This document shows, in pieces, positions 1 to 7,296 of a stretch of 14,310 bases of DNA. The stretch lies in assembly GCA_021847625.1 (NCBI GenBank), contig JAJZQK010000029.1, forward strand, positions 1 to 14,310, given 5' to 3'. The translations under genes and the position numbers were made by a program. Source of the DNA: Chloroflexota bacterium (GTDB lineage Bacteria; Chloroflexota; FW602-bin22; JAMCYS01). The notes under the pieces are model-generated. The model did no database searches. It worked only from the letters and a program-made list of their open reading frames with translations, and was not told the origin of the DNA. Position 1 is the first letter of the stretch. Each line of letters begins with the position of its first letter.

Positions 1-125
1 TCCGCCTCGACCTGCTGGACCGCTCGGACATCGTTTCGCTATCCGAGCGTGCCGCCAAAGTGACGGGCATCCCGACGGTCGAGGATGCCGGCATGGCGGC
101 CATCCACGCCATTCTCGAGGCGTAG
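1..125 (+). CDS. C-terminal end of an unrecognised protein (5' partial)
   Basis: An open frame enters from the left edge (first whole codon at 3) and ends at a TAG at 123-125, giving about 40 residues. The visible peptide ends in GIPTVEDAGMAAIHAILEA, an alternation of small and hydrophobic residues that looks like a soluble alpha/beta enzyme ending in a helix. I do not recognise the family; an Asp/Glu or hydantoin racemase-like fold is only a guess. The perfect 13-bp hairpin with a T-rich tail starting 35 nt after the stop supports this being the true end of a transcription unit. The rest of the gene lies outside the window. Confidence 0.7.
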   Translation, partial: RLDLLDRSDIVSLSERAAKVTGIPTVEDAGMAAIHAILEA

Positions 126-160
126 TCGCCCGATAGGCGATCTCACCGCGTTAGCATTGC

Positions 161-204
161 GGGCCGCGGACAATCCGCCCGTGGGGTTGTCCGCGGCCCT
201 TCTT
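161..204 (+). terminator. Strong intrinsic terminator
   Basis: GGGCCGCGGACAA (161-173) is perfectly complementary to TTGTCCGCGGCCC (187-199), a 13-bp GC-rich stem with a 13-nt loop, followed by TTCTT. It sits 35 nt after the stop of the leftmost gene and would separate that unit from the sortase genes. Confidence 0.85.
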
Positions 205-565
205 CGTGCCCACGGCGCTCCTCCTCCCCCGCTCTTCCTCCCCTCGGTTCGGCGACCCGATTTGCAGCACGACGCGCTTACCTATGCCGGCGATCACCCG
301 GTGCGGGCATACGGTAGATCGGCCGACTCATCGGTAAAGGAACGGTTGAGATCAGGTTAAGGTTCCGGCCGTGCTGGTAGGAGAATAGGCCTGGCCCTTT
401 CGGTGGTACGGATATTGCTTTACCTCTCAGGAACCCACCTCTGGTTGGCACTGTGCACAATGGTCTGCCTGGTTTGCAAGCAGAAAGCTGCTATGGCGAG
501 CCACAGGCAAGGGAGCCCGTGGTGGCTCTCGAGGCCGCCGACTACTCTGGTGGTGAGGACAGCGC
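205..565. other. Non-coding stretch upstream of the sortase gene
   Basis: About 360 bases between the terminator and the sortase start. Overlapping open frames on both strands here look like GC-rich noise: they have low-complexity Arg/Pro composition and no recognisable motif. The sortase promoter should lie here, but I could not find a convincing -35/-10 pair. The only small structure seen is a weak 5-bp inverted repeat (AGCAG/CTGCT) near 479-492. Confidence 0.5.
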
Positions 566-1453
566 GTGAGGCTGACAACGGTATCCGGGCGGAATTGGCT
601 GCAAAGGGCGGGCCTTGGCGTCTTCGGTCTGGCGATTGTGCTGGACCTGGGGCTGCTCGCGACCGGGAATCCCGGCGCCTTACCCGGTCCCCTCGGCCCC
701 CTGATGGACCGCCACCTGGTGCCCTGGATGCAGGACGTTCTGTTGCCGCTGGTCCCAGGCGGCAAGGAGAGCGGCGCTCCGGCGCCGCCCATCGAGCCCT
801 CGGTCGGTGTTGATCAGCCGGCCTCGTCCAGGCCGGCGAGCGAGGCAATCGCGACAAATACGCCGACACCCACGGCCAGTGCCACCGTCGTGCCGCTCGC
901 CACGGCCTCGCCAACCCAGAGGGCAGAGCCATCGCCGACGCCGTCGGCGACGCCCACGCCGATGGTCGCCGACCCAGTGAAGATTAGCGCCCCCGAAATC
1001 AGCCTGGATGCGCCGGTCATCCATGTAGGGGTGACGGCGGACGGCGTGATGCAGACTCCGCGGACGGAGTACGAGGTGGGCTGGTACGGTCCGCCGCCCG
1101 GGGCGGCAGGGAACGCTATTCTCACCGGGCACGTGGACTGGTTGGTGTCGGGGCGGCCGGTCAGGGGCGCCTTCTACTTCCTATACGACTTGCATCCCGG
1201 CGACGTCATCACGGTCACGGCGGCCGATGGGGCAGTCTACCGCTTCCGGGTCATTTGGAAGCAGTCCTACGATGCCTCGTCCGCCCCAGTGGAAGACATC
1301 GCCGGGCCTACCAACGTGCCGTCGATCACCCTAATAACGTGCGGCGGTGAGTTCGACCGGACCTTACGAGAGTACGCCGATCGCTGGGTGGTGCGCGCGA
1401 TTCTCGTCAAAGAGGGAGGTGCGAATACGACCAGACAACCGACGCCGTCCTAG
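566..1453 (+). CDS. Class F sortase, membrane-anchored
   Basis: A cysteine transpeptidase that should cleave a C-terminal sorting signal of exported proteins outside the membrane and join them to a cell-surface nucleophile. The 295-residue product has one N-terminal membrane segment (about residues 11-33) and a Thr/Pro/Ala-rich linker (about 65-135). The sortase beta-barrel follows, with motifs typical of class F: an APVIHVG strand, YEVGWYG, LTGHVD with catalytic His189, LITCGGEF with catalytic Cys259, and YADRWVV with catalytic Arg273. All three catalytic residues are present. The start is a GTG preceded by GGTGAGGA at 552-559. The surface protein with an LPAAG tail begins 96 nt downstream in the same direction and is the obvious substrate candidate. 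Sortase identity is secure; class F is inferred from motif pattern and length. Confidence 0.9.
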   Translation: MRLTTVSGRNWLQRAGLGVFGLAIVLDLGLLATGNPGALPGPLGPLMDRHLVPWMQDVLLPLVPGGKESGAPAPPIEPSVGVDQPASSRPASEAIATNTPTPTASATVVPLATASPTQRAEPSPTPSATPTPMVADPVKISAPEISLDAPVIHVGVTADGVMQTPRTEYEVGWYGPPPGAAGNAILTGHVDWLVSGRPVRGAFYFLYDLHPGDVITVTAADGAVYRFRVIWKQSYDASSAPVEDIAGPTNVPSITLITCGGEFDRTLREYADRWVVRAILVKEGGANTTRQPTPS

Positions 1454-1534
1454 ACAGTGAGGGCATGGGGGCCGCGCCACCTAGCGCGGTCCGAGGCGCG
1501 ACTCCGGTCGCCTTTCTGGCGGGTAATCGAAACC

Positions 1535-1543
1535 AAGGGAGGT
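1535..1543 (+). promoter_or_regulatory. Strong Shine-Dalgarno that fixes the surface-protein start
   Basis: AAGGGAGGT ends 6 nt before the ATG at 1550. It favours this ATG over the in-frame GTG 93 bases upstream (1457), which lacks such a site and would put 31 non-signal-like residues before the signal peptide. Confidence 0.8.
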
Positions 1544-1549
1544 CCTTTT

Positions 1550-2692
1550 ATGGTACGTAGAAGCAGAACGCTGGCAGTCGTCCTGAGCGGGCTCACCATC
1601 GTGATGTTGGTAGGGCTGGCAGTTTGGGTAGTCGGGTGGTCGGGTGGCTCGACGGTGGCCGCGCAAGAGGTGGAGGTTGGCGTCCAGAAGAATGGCACGC
1701 CCACGGATTCGCCTGGCGATACGCCGAGCGAGCATGGGAACATCGCCGTGTTCAAGTTCATTTGTGATCAAATAGGCCAGCAGGATACCTGCAACGGCCG
1801 CGACACGAGCCTAGACGATTACATGGTCGACTTTGAGGTTCATCAGGGAAGTACGGCTGGCGGTGAGGTCGTGCAGACAATCACGGTTACCCTTAACGAG
1901 AATGCCCAAGGCCAGGGCAACACGGGTAACGGCAGCCAAGGTCGAGCCGAGGGTGGAGCTCTGGACGTGGGCACCTACACCGTCTGCGAGATTCCCTTCG
2001 CCTACAAAGGGCAGGAGCGGGTACCCCTCTTCGTTGAGCCGCGTCCGGACGCGGGGGCCGGGGGCTCATCGGGCGGCACCAACCAGGAACAGGTGGGGTC
2101 AGACTGCATCAAGGTGCAACTCACCCCCGGCACGGCGGAGCTGAAGTTCCTCGACCAGCGGCAGGCAACGCCGACACCGACTGCAACGGAAACGCCCACC
2201 TGCACGCCCACACCAGGTGGGGAGACGCCCACGCCGGTGTGCACGGAGACGCCGACGTCCACGCCCACTCCAGGTGGGGAGACGCCCACGCCGACGCCTA
2301 CGCCAACCAATACTCAGACTCCACAAGGTCCGACGCCGACGCCTACGCCGACCAACACCCCGGGTCCAGGGCCAGCGGCCACGGCCACGCCGACCAACAC
2401 CCCGGGTCCAGGGCCACAGGGTCCGACGCCCACGAACACGCCTGCGCCGAGCGGGCCAGCGGCGACGGCGACGCCAACTATCGCGGCGGTCGTCCTAGCG
2501 GAGACGCCCCCCGCGGCCCCCACGACGCCGCCTGTGGTTTTGGCGGCGACGCCGAGGGTCGAAGTGCTGCCGGCAGCGGGCGCTGGTTCCCTGGCGGACA
2601 CCGCTCTGCCTCTGAGCTTCGTGTTTGCCAACGGCCTTGCCCTGGCAGGCCTCAGCCTGGCGGCTTTGGCAGGCTGGCGCCGACACAAGTAG
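1550..2692 (+). CDS. Secreted surface protein with Thr/Pro stalk and LPAAG sorting signal
   Basis: A 380-residue exported protein. Residues 1-38 form a signal peptide (basic MVRRSR start, hydrophobic core, probable cut after TVAA). Residues about 62-204 look like one SpaA/prealbumin-like beta domain: it opens with GNIAVFKF, contains GTYTVCEIPF and closes with AELKFLDQR. It has four Cys (72, 81, 146, 186) that could form disulfides. Residues about 206-337 are a low-complexity TPTPT/NTPGPGP/GGETPTP stalk. The C-terminus has LPAAG (340-344), a hydrophobic segment (about 353-375) and the tail WRRHK, the tripartite layout of a sortase substrate. A class F sortase lies just upstream in the same orientation. 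The domain's ligand and function are unknown. LPAAG departs from canonical LPXTG, so the sortase link is inference from layout and neighbourhood. Confidence 0.8.
   Translation: MVRRSRTLAVVLSGLTIVMLVGLAVWVVGWSGGSTVAAQEVEVGVQKNGTPTDSPGDTPSEHGNIAVFKFICDQIGQQDTCNGRDTSLDDYMVDFEVHQGSTAGGEVVQTITVTLNENAQGQGNTGNGSQGRAEGGALDVGTYTVCEIPFAYKGQERVPLFVEPRPDAGAGGSSGGTNQEQVGSDCIKVQLTPGTAELKFLDQRQATPTPTATETPTCTPTPGGETPTPVCTETPTSTPTPGGETPTPTPTPTNTQTPQGPTPTPTPTNTPGPGPAATATPTNTPGPGPQGPTPTNTPAPSGPAATATPTIAAVVLAETPPAAPTTPPVVLAATPRVEVLPAAGAGSLADTALPLSFVFANGLALAGLSLAALAGWRRHK
2213..2416 (+). repeat. Direct DNA repeats encoding the Thr/Pro stalk
   Basis: Two near-identical pairs are visible: a 24-bp unit at 2213-2236 and 2270-2293 (encoding PGGETPTP), and a 26-bp unit at 2349-2374 and 2391-2416 (encoding TNTPGPGP). 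They sit in a wider run of ACGCC/CCGAC-type codons. Identity at the nucleotide level implies recent duplication or recombination, so the stalk may vary in length between strains. Confidence 0.8.
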
Positions 2693-2726
2693 CAGCACAA
2701 ACCGTGCTCGCGTAGCCTCATCTGTT

Positions 2727-2765
2727 GGGGGAGCTGCCCGCGGGGAGCCCCCCCTCTCTTCTAAA
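2727..2765 (+). terminator. Probable intrinsic terminator after the surface protein
   Basis: GGGGG (2727-2731), then a bulged A, then GCT-GCCCGCGGGG-AGC and CCCCCC (2749-2754) can fold into a GC-rich hairpin 34 nt after the stop codon. A pyrimidine-rich tail (CTCTCTTCT) follows. The stem is imperfect and the tail is not pure T, so confidence is moderate. Confidence 0.55.
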
Positions 2766-2837
2766 TAGACCGACGTAGCCGTTGCTGCCCGGGTGCTCGC
2801 TAGCGGAAGGGCCAACGGAGCCCCTGCCGGCGCTCCT

Positions 2838-2864
2838 GTCATCCCCGCGCAAGCGGGGATCCAG
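2838..2864 (+). repeat. Palindromic dispersed repeat, copy 1
   Basis: A 27-bp unit running from GTCAT to CCAG around the palindrome ATCCCCGC-GCAA-GCGGGGAT. It belongs to the widespread class of short intergenic palindromes with an ATTCCC/GGGAAT-type core, seen in many GC-rich genomes. It forms a pair with copy 2, which differs by a single base (C to T). Confidence 0.8.
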
Positions 2865-2898
2865 TGCCAGTCATGGGCATCCTCCCAATACAGGGCGC

Positions 2899-2925
2899 GT
2901 CATTCCCGCGCAAGCGGGGATCCAG
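2899..2925 (+). repeat. Palindromic dispersed repeat, copy 2
   Basis: Same orientation as copy 1, starting 61 bp later, with one substitution (ATTCCCGC instead of ATCCCCGC). The intervening 34 bp has no obvious relation to either copy. Confidence 0.8.
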
Positions 2926-2947
2926 TCTCCGGTTTGCCGCCCACCGG

Positions 2948-2974
2948 ATGGATTCCCGCTTCCGCGGGAATGAC
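2948..2974 (-). repeat. Palindromic dispersed repeat, copy 3, inverted
   Basis: Reads in the opposite orientation (its complement runs GTCATTCCCGCG to ATCCAT). The core at 2952-2971 fits the pattern ATTCCC-N8-GGGAAT. With copies 1 or 2 it makes an inverted pair enclosing 137 or 76 bp, like the ends of a non-autonomous element. The hairpins also lie between two converging transcription units, where they could stop read-through. Confidence 0.75.
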
Positions 2975-3025
2975 GCCGAGGGGCCAGCTGGAGCGTCTCA
3001 CCGGCCGGCCGTGCAGCAAGGATAA

Positions 3026-3229
3026 GGCCGGACTACTTGGGACATTCGGCGTGCCAGGGTCAACCACACCCGGGACGGAATGGCTAGCCGCTATTCCGCA
3101 TTGCCCAAATCAAATAGCGGGGCCTCCGAGGTCTTCTCGCCTCGCGTCGCGCTCAGTGCGACCGACGGAACGGTGTCCGCCTGGGGCAGCATCGGGAAAG
3201 TCTATCTGCCGCTGATTGTTCGGCCGTAA
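3026..3229 (+). pseudogene. Possible remnant of a secreted-protein C-terminus
   Basis: One frame is open from just after a TAA at 3023 to a TAA at 3227-3229 and ends in GSIGKVYLPLIVRP. A terminal VYLPLVxR-type tail is, from my general familiarity, common at the ends of exported Chloroflexota proteins. No start with a ribosome site and no upstream domain is visible. The only internal ATG (3080) would give a 49-residue peptide. It therefore looks like the surviving 3' end of a lost gene, perhaps interrupted near the repeat cluster. The motif is short, so a chance resemblance cannot be excluded. Confidence 0.3.
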
Positions 3230-3243
3230 GGTGGGCGACGCCC

Positions 3244-4275
3244 CTAGAGGCTCTCCAGGACGCGCACGAGGACGGCGATGCCCCGCCGGTACTCGGCGAG
3301 GGATATGTGCTCGTTGGGCGTGTGGTCGAGGGTGGAGTCGCCCGGACCGTAGGCCACTATCGGGCAGTTCCACACCGGCCCGACCACGTTCATGTCCGCC
3401 GTGCCGGTCTTCAACTTGAACCTTGGCTCGCCTCCCGTTTCCCTGATCGCGCCCAGGAAGGCGCGCACCAGAGGCGTACTCTTCCCGGCCCGGTAGGGAG
3501 GGTCCTCGTTGGCGAAAGTGCAGGAGGCGTCCCCGGCGAACTCTCGGACCCTCTCCTTGAAGGCGGCGACGTCGAGGTCGAGGGGGACGCGCACGGAGAC
3601 CGTCATCTCCACGCGCTCGGCGAGGCCGTCTCCGCTCGTGTTGAGGCGGCGAAGCCACAGGTCGACGGAGTCGAACGCCTTGCGACCCCGGTTGCGCACG
3701 GCTGTATCGGCCTTGAGGGCGTTCCAGAAATCGATGGCTTCCTCGGCAACCGAACGGCCCGGGCCGGCGGAATGGGCGGTGGCCTGTTCACGGGAGTAGT
3801 TGATCCAGAAGCGCCCCTTGTAGCCCAGGGTGATGCCTGTCCATCCACTCGGCTCGCCGATAACGGCGAAGTCGGGGCGCGGCCGCCCGAGGACGTGGCG
3901 GGCGCCGCGCGAGGAGGCGCCTTCCTCCTCCACGGCGCCGATGACCGTCACGCGGAGGTTCCGCGGGCGGGCGCGCGTGGCGGCGACGACGAAGGTAGCC
4001 ATGGGGCCCTTGGCGTCGACGGCCCCCCGCCCGGAGAGGAAGTCGCCTTCCAGCCGGACGGGGACGACCCCTTCCACGGTGTCGATGTGGCCCATAAGGA
4101 TGATCTCGCGGTCGCCCTCGCCAATCTCACCGACGGCGTTGCCGACCTCGTCGACGTGAGCCTGCATCCCGGCCTCGGCCATGCGCTTGCACAGATAGGT
4201 TGCCAGCGCCCTCTCGTGGCCGAACGGGCTGTAGATCTCCAGCATCTCCCGCAGGAGAGATACCTCGTCGATCAT
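3244..4275 (-). CDS. lysK: [LysW]-lysine/ornithine hydrolase, M20 metallopeptidase
   Basis: The last step of the LysW pathway: it hydrolyses the isopeptide bond to free lysine (or ornithine) and regenerate LysW in the cytoplasm. The 343-residue product has the M20 dinuclear zinc set: GHIDTV (His63, Asp65), GRGAVDAKG (Asp87), the catalytic EEEG (residues 116-119), GEPSGW (Glu141), and the late [15 protein letters not shown] with its metal-binding His. [10 protein letters not shown] near residue 290 is typical of LysK rather than of ArgE or DapE. The start ATG overlaps the lysJ stop by 4 nt (ATGA), implying translational coupling. It is the last gene of the operon; only a weak 4-bp stem (GGGC/GCCC) follows its stop. 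Substrate length (lysine versus ornithine) cannot be read from this gene alone. Confidence 0.92.
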   Translation of the reverse strand: MIDEVSLLREMLEIYSPFGHERALATYLCKRMAEAGMQAHVDEVGNAVGEIGEGDREIILMGHIDTVEGVVPVRLEGDFLSGRGAVDAKGPMATFVVAATRARPRNLRVTVIGAVEEEGASSRGARHVLGRPRPDFAVIGEPSGWTGITLGYKGRFWINYSREQATAHSAGPGRSVAEEAIDFWNALKADTAVRNRGRKAFDSVDLWLRRLNTSGDGLAERVEMTVSVRVPLDLDVAAFKERVREFAGDASCTFANEDPPYRAGKSTPLVRAFLGAIRETGGEPRFKLKTGTADMNVVGPVWNCPIVAYGPGDSTLDHTPNEHISLAEYRRGIAVLVRVLESL

Positions 4276-5429
4276 CCGGCCAGGACCTCGGCAACCGTCT
4301 CCGCGACCATCGCGAGGTCGTCCCGTTCGATCACGAGCGGCGGCAGGAAGCGGATTACCGTCGCCCCCGCCGGCAGGGCCATCACGCCCCTATCCATCAG
4401 GGCCTTCAGGTAAGGGGTGGACTTCTGACGCAGGTCGAGGCCGATCATAAGGCCCAGGCCGCGGACTTCCCTAATTAGCGGACTGTCTATCTCGCGCAAG
4501 CGGTCGAGGAACTCCGCCCCGAGCTCTTTGGCGCGCGCGGGCAGATCGTGGTCCTGGATGTACTGGATGGTGGCCACGGCGGCGGCGGAGGTGACGGGAT
4601 TGCCCCCAAACGTCGAGCCGTGGGCCAGCTTGACGACGTTCTTGATGCGGGGCCCCACGGCGATAGCACCCATCGGCAGGCCGCCGGCAATCGACTTGGC
4701 CAGGCACATGATGTCGGGGGCCAGCCCGAACTGCTCGGAGGCGAACATCGTCCCCGTGCGCCCGAAGCCGGTCTGAATCTCGTCCACGATGAGCAGCGCC
4801 CCCGTCTCCAGGCACATCTGCTGCAGCTCCGCGAAGAAGGCGGCGCTGCCTGGTCGCACCCCGCCTTCGCCCTGGACGACCTCCACAATCACGGCGGCGG
4901 TCTTCTCAGTAACCGCTTCTCGCATAGCGGCCGGGTTGTCGTAGGGGATGTGCTTGAACTCGGGGACGAGGGGCCGGAACGGCTCCCGGTACTTGCTGTC
5001 CCAGGTGGCGCTGAGCGCACCCATCGTCCGCCCGTGGAACCCCCGCATGCAGGCGACGATCTCCTGGCGGCCGGTTGCCATCCGGGCGAACTTCAAGCCG
5101 GCTTCCACCGCTTCGGCGCCCGAATTGCAGAGGAAGATGCGGTCGAGCCCCGGGGGCGTGATGCTGGCGAGCTTCTGCAGCAGGCGAGCGCGGGCGTCGT
5201 TGTAGAAGACCTCGGTGCAGGTGGTAAGCGTGCGCATCTGCTCGGTCACGGCCCGCACCACGTCGGGGTTGCAGTGACCCACGTTGGCGCTGCCGTGCCC
5301 GCCGACACAGTCGACATAACGCCTGCCGTCCTCGTCCCAGAGCAGGGCGCCCTCGCCGCGGACGATCACCACGTCCCGTTTGAAGTAGACGCCTGTGGAA
5401 TAGCGATCCTCAATTTCGCGGTAGTTCAT
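4272..5429 (-). CDS. lysJ: [LysW]-aminoadipate/glutamate semialdehyde aminotransferase
   Basis: A class III (ornithine aminotransferase-like) PLP enzyme that transfers an amino group, normally from glutamate, to the semialdehyde carried on LysW. The 385 residues have the full signature: CNSGAEAVE (101-109) for the cofactor phosphate, GFHGRT (130-135), VQGEGG (185-190), IVDEIQTGFGRTG with Asp216 pairing to the pyridine nitrogen, LAKSIAGG with Schiff-base Lys245, and HGSTFGGNP. Length matches the ArgD/LysJ family. The assignment to LysJ rather than ArgD or GabT rests on its place between lysZ and lysK, with 4-nt overlaps on both sides. LysJ-type enzymes may also serve arginine synthesis, so dual use is possible. 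Confidence 0.9.
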   Translation of the reverse strand: MNYREIEDRYSTGVYFKRDVVIVRGEGALLWDEDGRRYVDCVGGHGSANVGHCNPDVVRAVTEQMRTLTTCTEVFYNDARARLLQKLASITPPGLDRIFLCNSGAEAVEAGLKFARMATGRQEIVACMRGFHGRTMGALSATWDSKYREPFRPLVPEFKHIPYDNPAAMREAVTEKTAAVIVEVVQGEGGVRPGSAAFFAELQQMCLETGALLIVDEIQTGFGRTGTMFASEQFGLAPDIMCLAKSIAGGLPMGAIAVGPRIKNVVKLAHGSTFGGNPVTSAAAVATIQYIQDHDLPARAKELGAEFLDRLREIDSPLIREVRGLGLMIGLDLRQKSTPYLKALMDRGVMALPAGATVIRFLPPLVIERDDLAMVAETVAEVLAG

Positions 5430-6229
5430 CCTATCACCGTTCCCTTGCCCTCTAGCGCCTGCTGCACAGCGTAGTCGATCCGCGCATCGGCGAATACAAC
5501 CTGGCGGACGCCCGCGTCGAGGGCTTCGGCGGCGCCCATCACCTTCTTCTTCATGCGCCCTTTGGCGTAGTCGGCGAACCTTTCAATCTGGTTGCGAGGG
5601 ATCTCCCGGATAAGGGACGCTTCGTCACTCACGTCACGGAGGAGGCCGGGGACGTTCGAGAGAATGACCAGTTTCTCGGCGTTGAGGGCTGCCGCGAGAA
5701 CGGCCGCCGCCCGGTCGCCGTCGACGTTGATCGACTCGCTCTCGTAGCTGATGGCCGGGGGAGCGACGACCAGCGTGTAGCCGTTGTCGTGCAAGAGCCG
5801 GACGAGGTCCACGTTCACGCGCTCGACCTTGCCCGTGTAGTCGTCTCGGAGGACCTTGCGTTTGCCGTCTTCGATGACCTTGATGAAGGGCTTGCGCGAT
5901 CCTTCGAGGAGCCGGCCGTCGATGCCCGAGAGTCCGATCGCGTTGATGCCGTGCCGCTGCAGCTGCTCCACGATGTACTTGTTCACCTTGCCGATGTACA
6001 CCATCGTGAAGATCTCCAGCGTCTCCCGGTCCGTGTAGCGGCTTTCCACGCCCGAGAGCGAGGTGACGAACCGCGGCGGTTTGCCCAAGCGCTCGGAAAG
6101 CACGTTGGTCTCGTGTGAGCCGCCGTGCACGAGGACGACGTCCCCGCGGGCCTTCATGACGGATGCTAAATCCCGGCAGAAGGCCTCGAGGTCAATGCCC
6201 TTGCCTCCCCCCACTTTTACTACGATCAT
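5426..6229 (-). CDS. lysZ: [LysW]-aminoadipate/glutamate kinase
   Basis: An amino-acid kinase-fold enzyme, homologous to acetylglutamate kinase (ArgB), that phosphorylates the distal carboxylate of the LysW-bound substrate. The 267 residues show KVGGGKG (5-11), VHGGSHETN (34-42), SRYTD (63-67, the substrate-binding Arg region), INVDGDRAA (167-174) and AKGRMKKKV (222-230). The HGGSHETN and SRYTD forms are those of LysZ rather than of ArgB. The start ATG at 6229 has a GA-rich ribosome site (AAGAGGGA) and follows lysY by 26 nt. The stop overlaps the lysJ start by 4 nt. Confidence 0.92.
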   Translation of the reverse strand: MIVVKVGGGKGIDLEAFCRDLASVMKARGDVVLVHGGSHETNVLSERLGKPPRFVTSLSGVESRYTDRETLEIFTMVYIGKVNKYIVEQLQRHGINAIGLSGIDGRLLEGSRKPFIKVIEDGKRKVLRDDYTGKVERVNVDLVRLLHDNGYTLVVAPPAISYESESINVDGDRAAAVLAAALNAEKLVILSNVPGLLRDVSDEASLIREIPRNQIERFADYAKGRMKKKVMGAAEALDAGVRQVVFADARIDYAVQQALEGKGTVIG

Positions 6230-6255
6230 CTATGCAATCCCTCTTCCCGTGGATC

Positions 6256-7296
6256 CTAGATTGGGTGCAGGCCGACGAACTCTAACCCCAGCGTTTCCTC
6301 GAACCCGTAGGCGACGTTCATCGCCTGCACGCCGTTGCCGGCGGCGCCCTTCACGAGGTTGTCGAGGGCGGCGATCACGACCACCCGATTACTGCCGGCG
6401 TCGCGCTCGAAGCCGACGTCGCAGAAGTTGGTGCCGGCCAAGATCTTCGGCTCGGGGTATCTGTAAATGCCGCTACGATCCTTGACGATGCGCATGAACG
6501 GCTCGTTGCCGTACTCCTGGCGGTAGGCCCGCCAGATGTCCTTCTCGGCCAAATCTTCCTTCAGGAAGACGTGAGCTGTCGCCAAGGCGCCGCGCACGAG
6601 CTCGACAGACGTCGCCGAGAAATAGACCGCGGGCCGTTGGCCGTCGAAGGTCAGTTCTTGGATGACTTCGGCGGTGTGGCGGTGCATCGTCGGCTGGAAG
6701 GAGCGAACGGCCCCCGAGCGCTCGGGGTGGTGCGAGGAAGCCGAGGCCTTGGCCCCGGCCGCCGAGGACCCGACCTTGACTTCCACGATCACGCGCGAGG
6801 GGTCGACGAGCCCGTGCTTGAACAGCGGCTTCAGGCCCAAGATGGTGGTCGTCGCCAGGCACCCGGCGCCGGTGATCAGGCGGGCCCCCACGATCTCAGC
6901 GCGGTGCAGCTCCGGGATGCCGTAGACGAACTGGGATAGCAGCTCGGGATTCGAGTGCCGTTCGCCGTACCACTTGGGGTAGTCCGCGGGGTCGCGGAGG
7001 CGGAAATCGGCGCTGAGGTCGATGATCTTGTCGGCGATCGACATGTACTCTTGGACGCGGTGCATCGAGGTGCCGTGCGGCAGCGACATAAACAGCACAG
7101 CACACGGCTGGAGATCCTGGGCGCTGACGAACTTGAGGTCGGTGCGCTTGCGCAGATTCGGATGCACGCTGTGCACGTATTTGCCGGCGTTGCTCTCTGA
7201 CGTAACCTGGCCAATGGTTACCTCGGGGTGAGACAAAAGCAGGCGAACGAGTTCGCCCCCGGCATATCCGGAGGCGCCGACGACGGATACTTTCAT
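6256..7296 (-). CDS. lysY: [LysW]-aminoadipyl/glutamyl phosphate reductase
   Basis: An ArgC-family NADPH-dependent enzyme that reduces the LysW-bound acyl phosphate to the semialdehyde. The 346 residues open with the Rossmann motif [10 protein letters not shown] (7-16). [10 protein letters not shown] carries the catalytic Cys146, and MHRHTAE carries the catalytic His207. SLPHGTS (71-77) and [10 protein letters not shown] (93-102) are also typical. [12 protein letters not shown] resembles the LysY loop that accommodates the carrier. The start overlaps the lysX stop by 4 nt. Confusion with ArgC is ruled out mainly by context: the gene sits inside a full LysW cluster. Confidence 0.92.
   Translation of the reverse strand: MKVSVVGASGYAGGELVRLLLSHPEVTIGQVTSESNAGKYVHSVHPNLRKRTDLKFVSAQDLQPCAVLFMSLPHGTSMHRVQEYMSIADKIIDLSADFRLRDPADYPKWYGERHSNPELLSQFVYGIPELHRAEIVGARLITGAGCLATTTILGLKPLFKHGLVDPSRVIVEVKVGSSAAGAKASASSHHPERSGAVRSFQPTMHRHTAEVIQELTFDGQRPAVYFSATSVELVRGALATAHVFLKEDLAEKDIWRAYRQEYGNEPFMRIVKDRSGIYRYPEPKILAGTNFCDVGFERDAGSNRVVVIAALDNLVKGAAGNGVQAMNVAYGFEETLGLEFVGLHPI

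Noticed and set aside
420..932. Overlapping - strand open frames upstream of and within the sortase gene
   Set aside because: Arg/Pro-rich translation with no motif, and it overlaps the sortase coding sequence. This is typical of GC-rich noise.
1457..1549. Upstream GTG start for the surface protein
   Set aside because: It would place 31 residues before an ideal signal peptide. The ATG at 1550 has a near-perfect ribosome site and gives a proper export signal.
2838..2974. A short CRISPR-like array (similar repeats with unlike spacers)
   Set aside because: Only two direct copies plus one inverted copy, spacers of unequal length (34 and 22 bp) and strongly palindromic units. There is no cas gene. 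This fits dispersed palindromic repeats instead.
3307..4413. Long + strand open frame of 368 codons opposite lysK
   Set aside because: It is antisense to a gene with full catalytic motifs. Its composition (rich in Gly/Ala/Arg/Val/Asp) is that of a GC-rich shadow frame, with no recognisable domain.
4548..5474. Long + strand open frame of 308 codons opposite lysJ
   Set aside because: It is a shadow of lysJ, with Gly/His/Ala-rich low-complexity translation and no motif or ribosome site.
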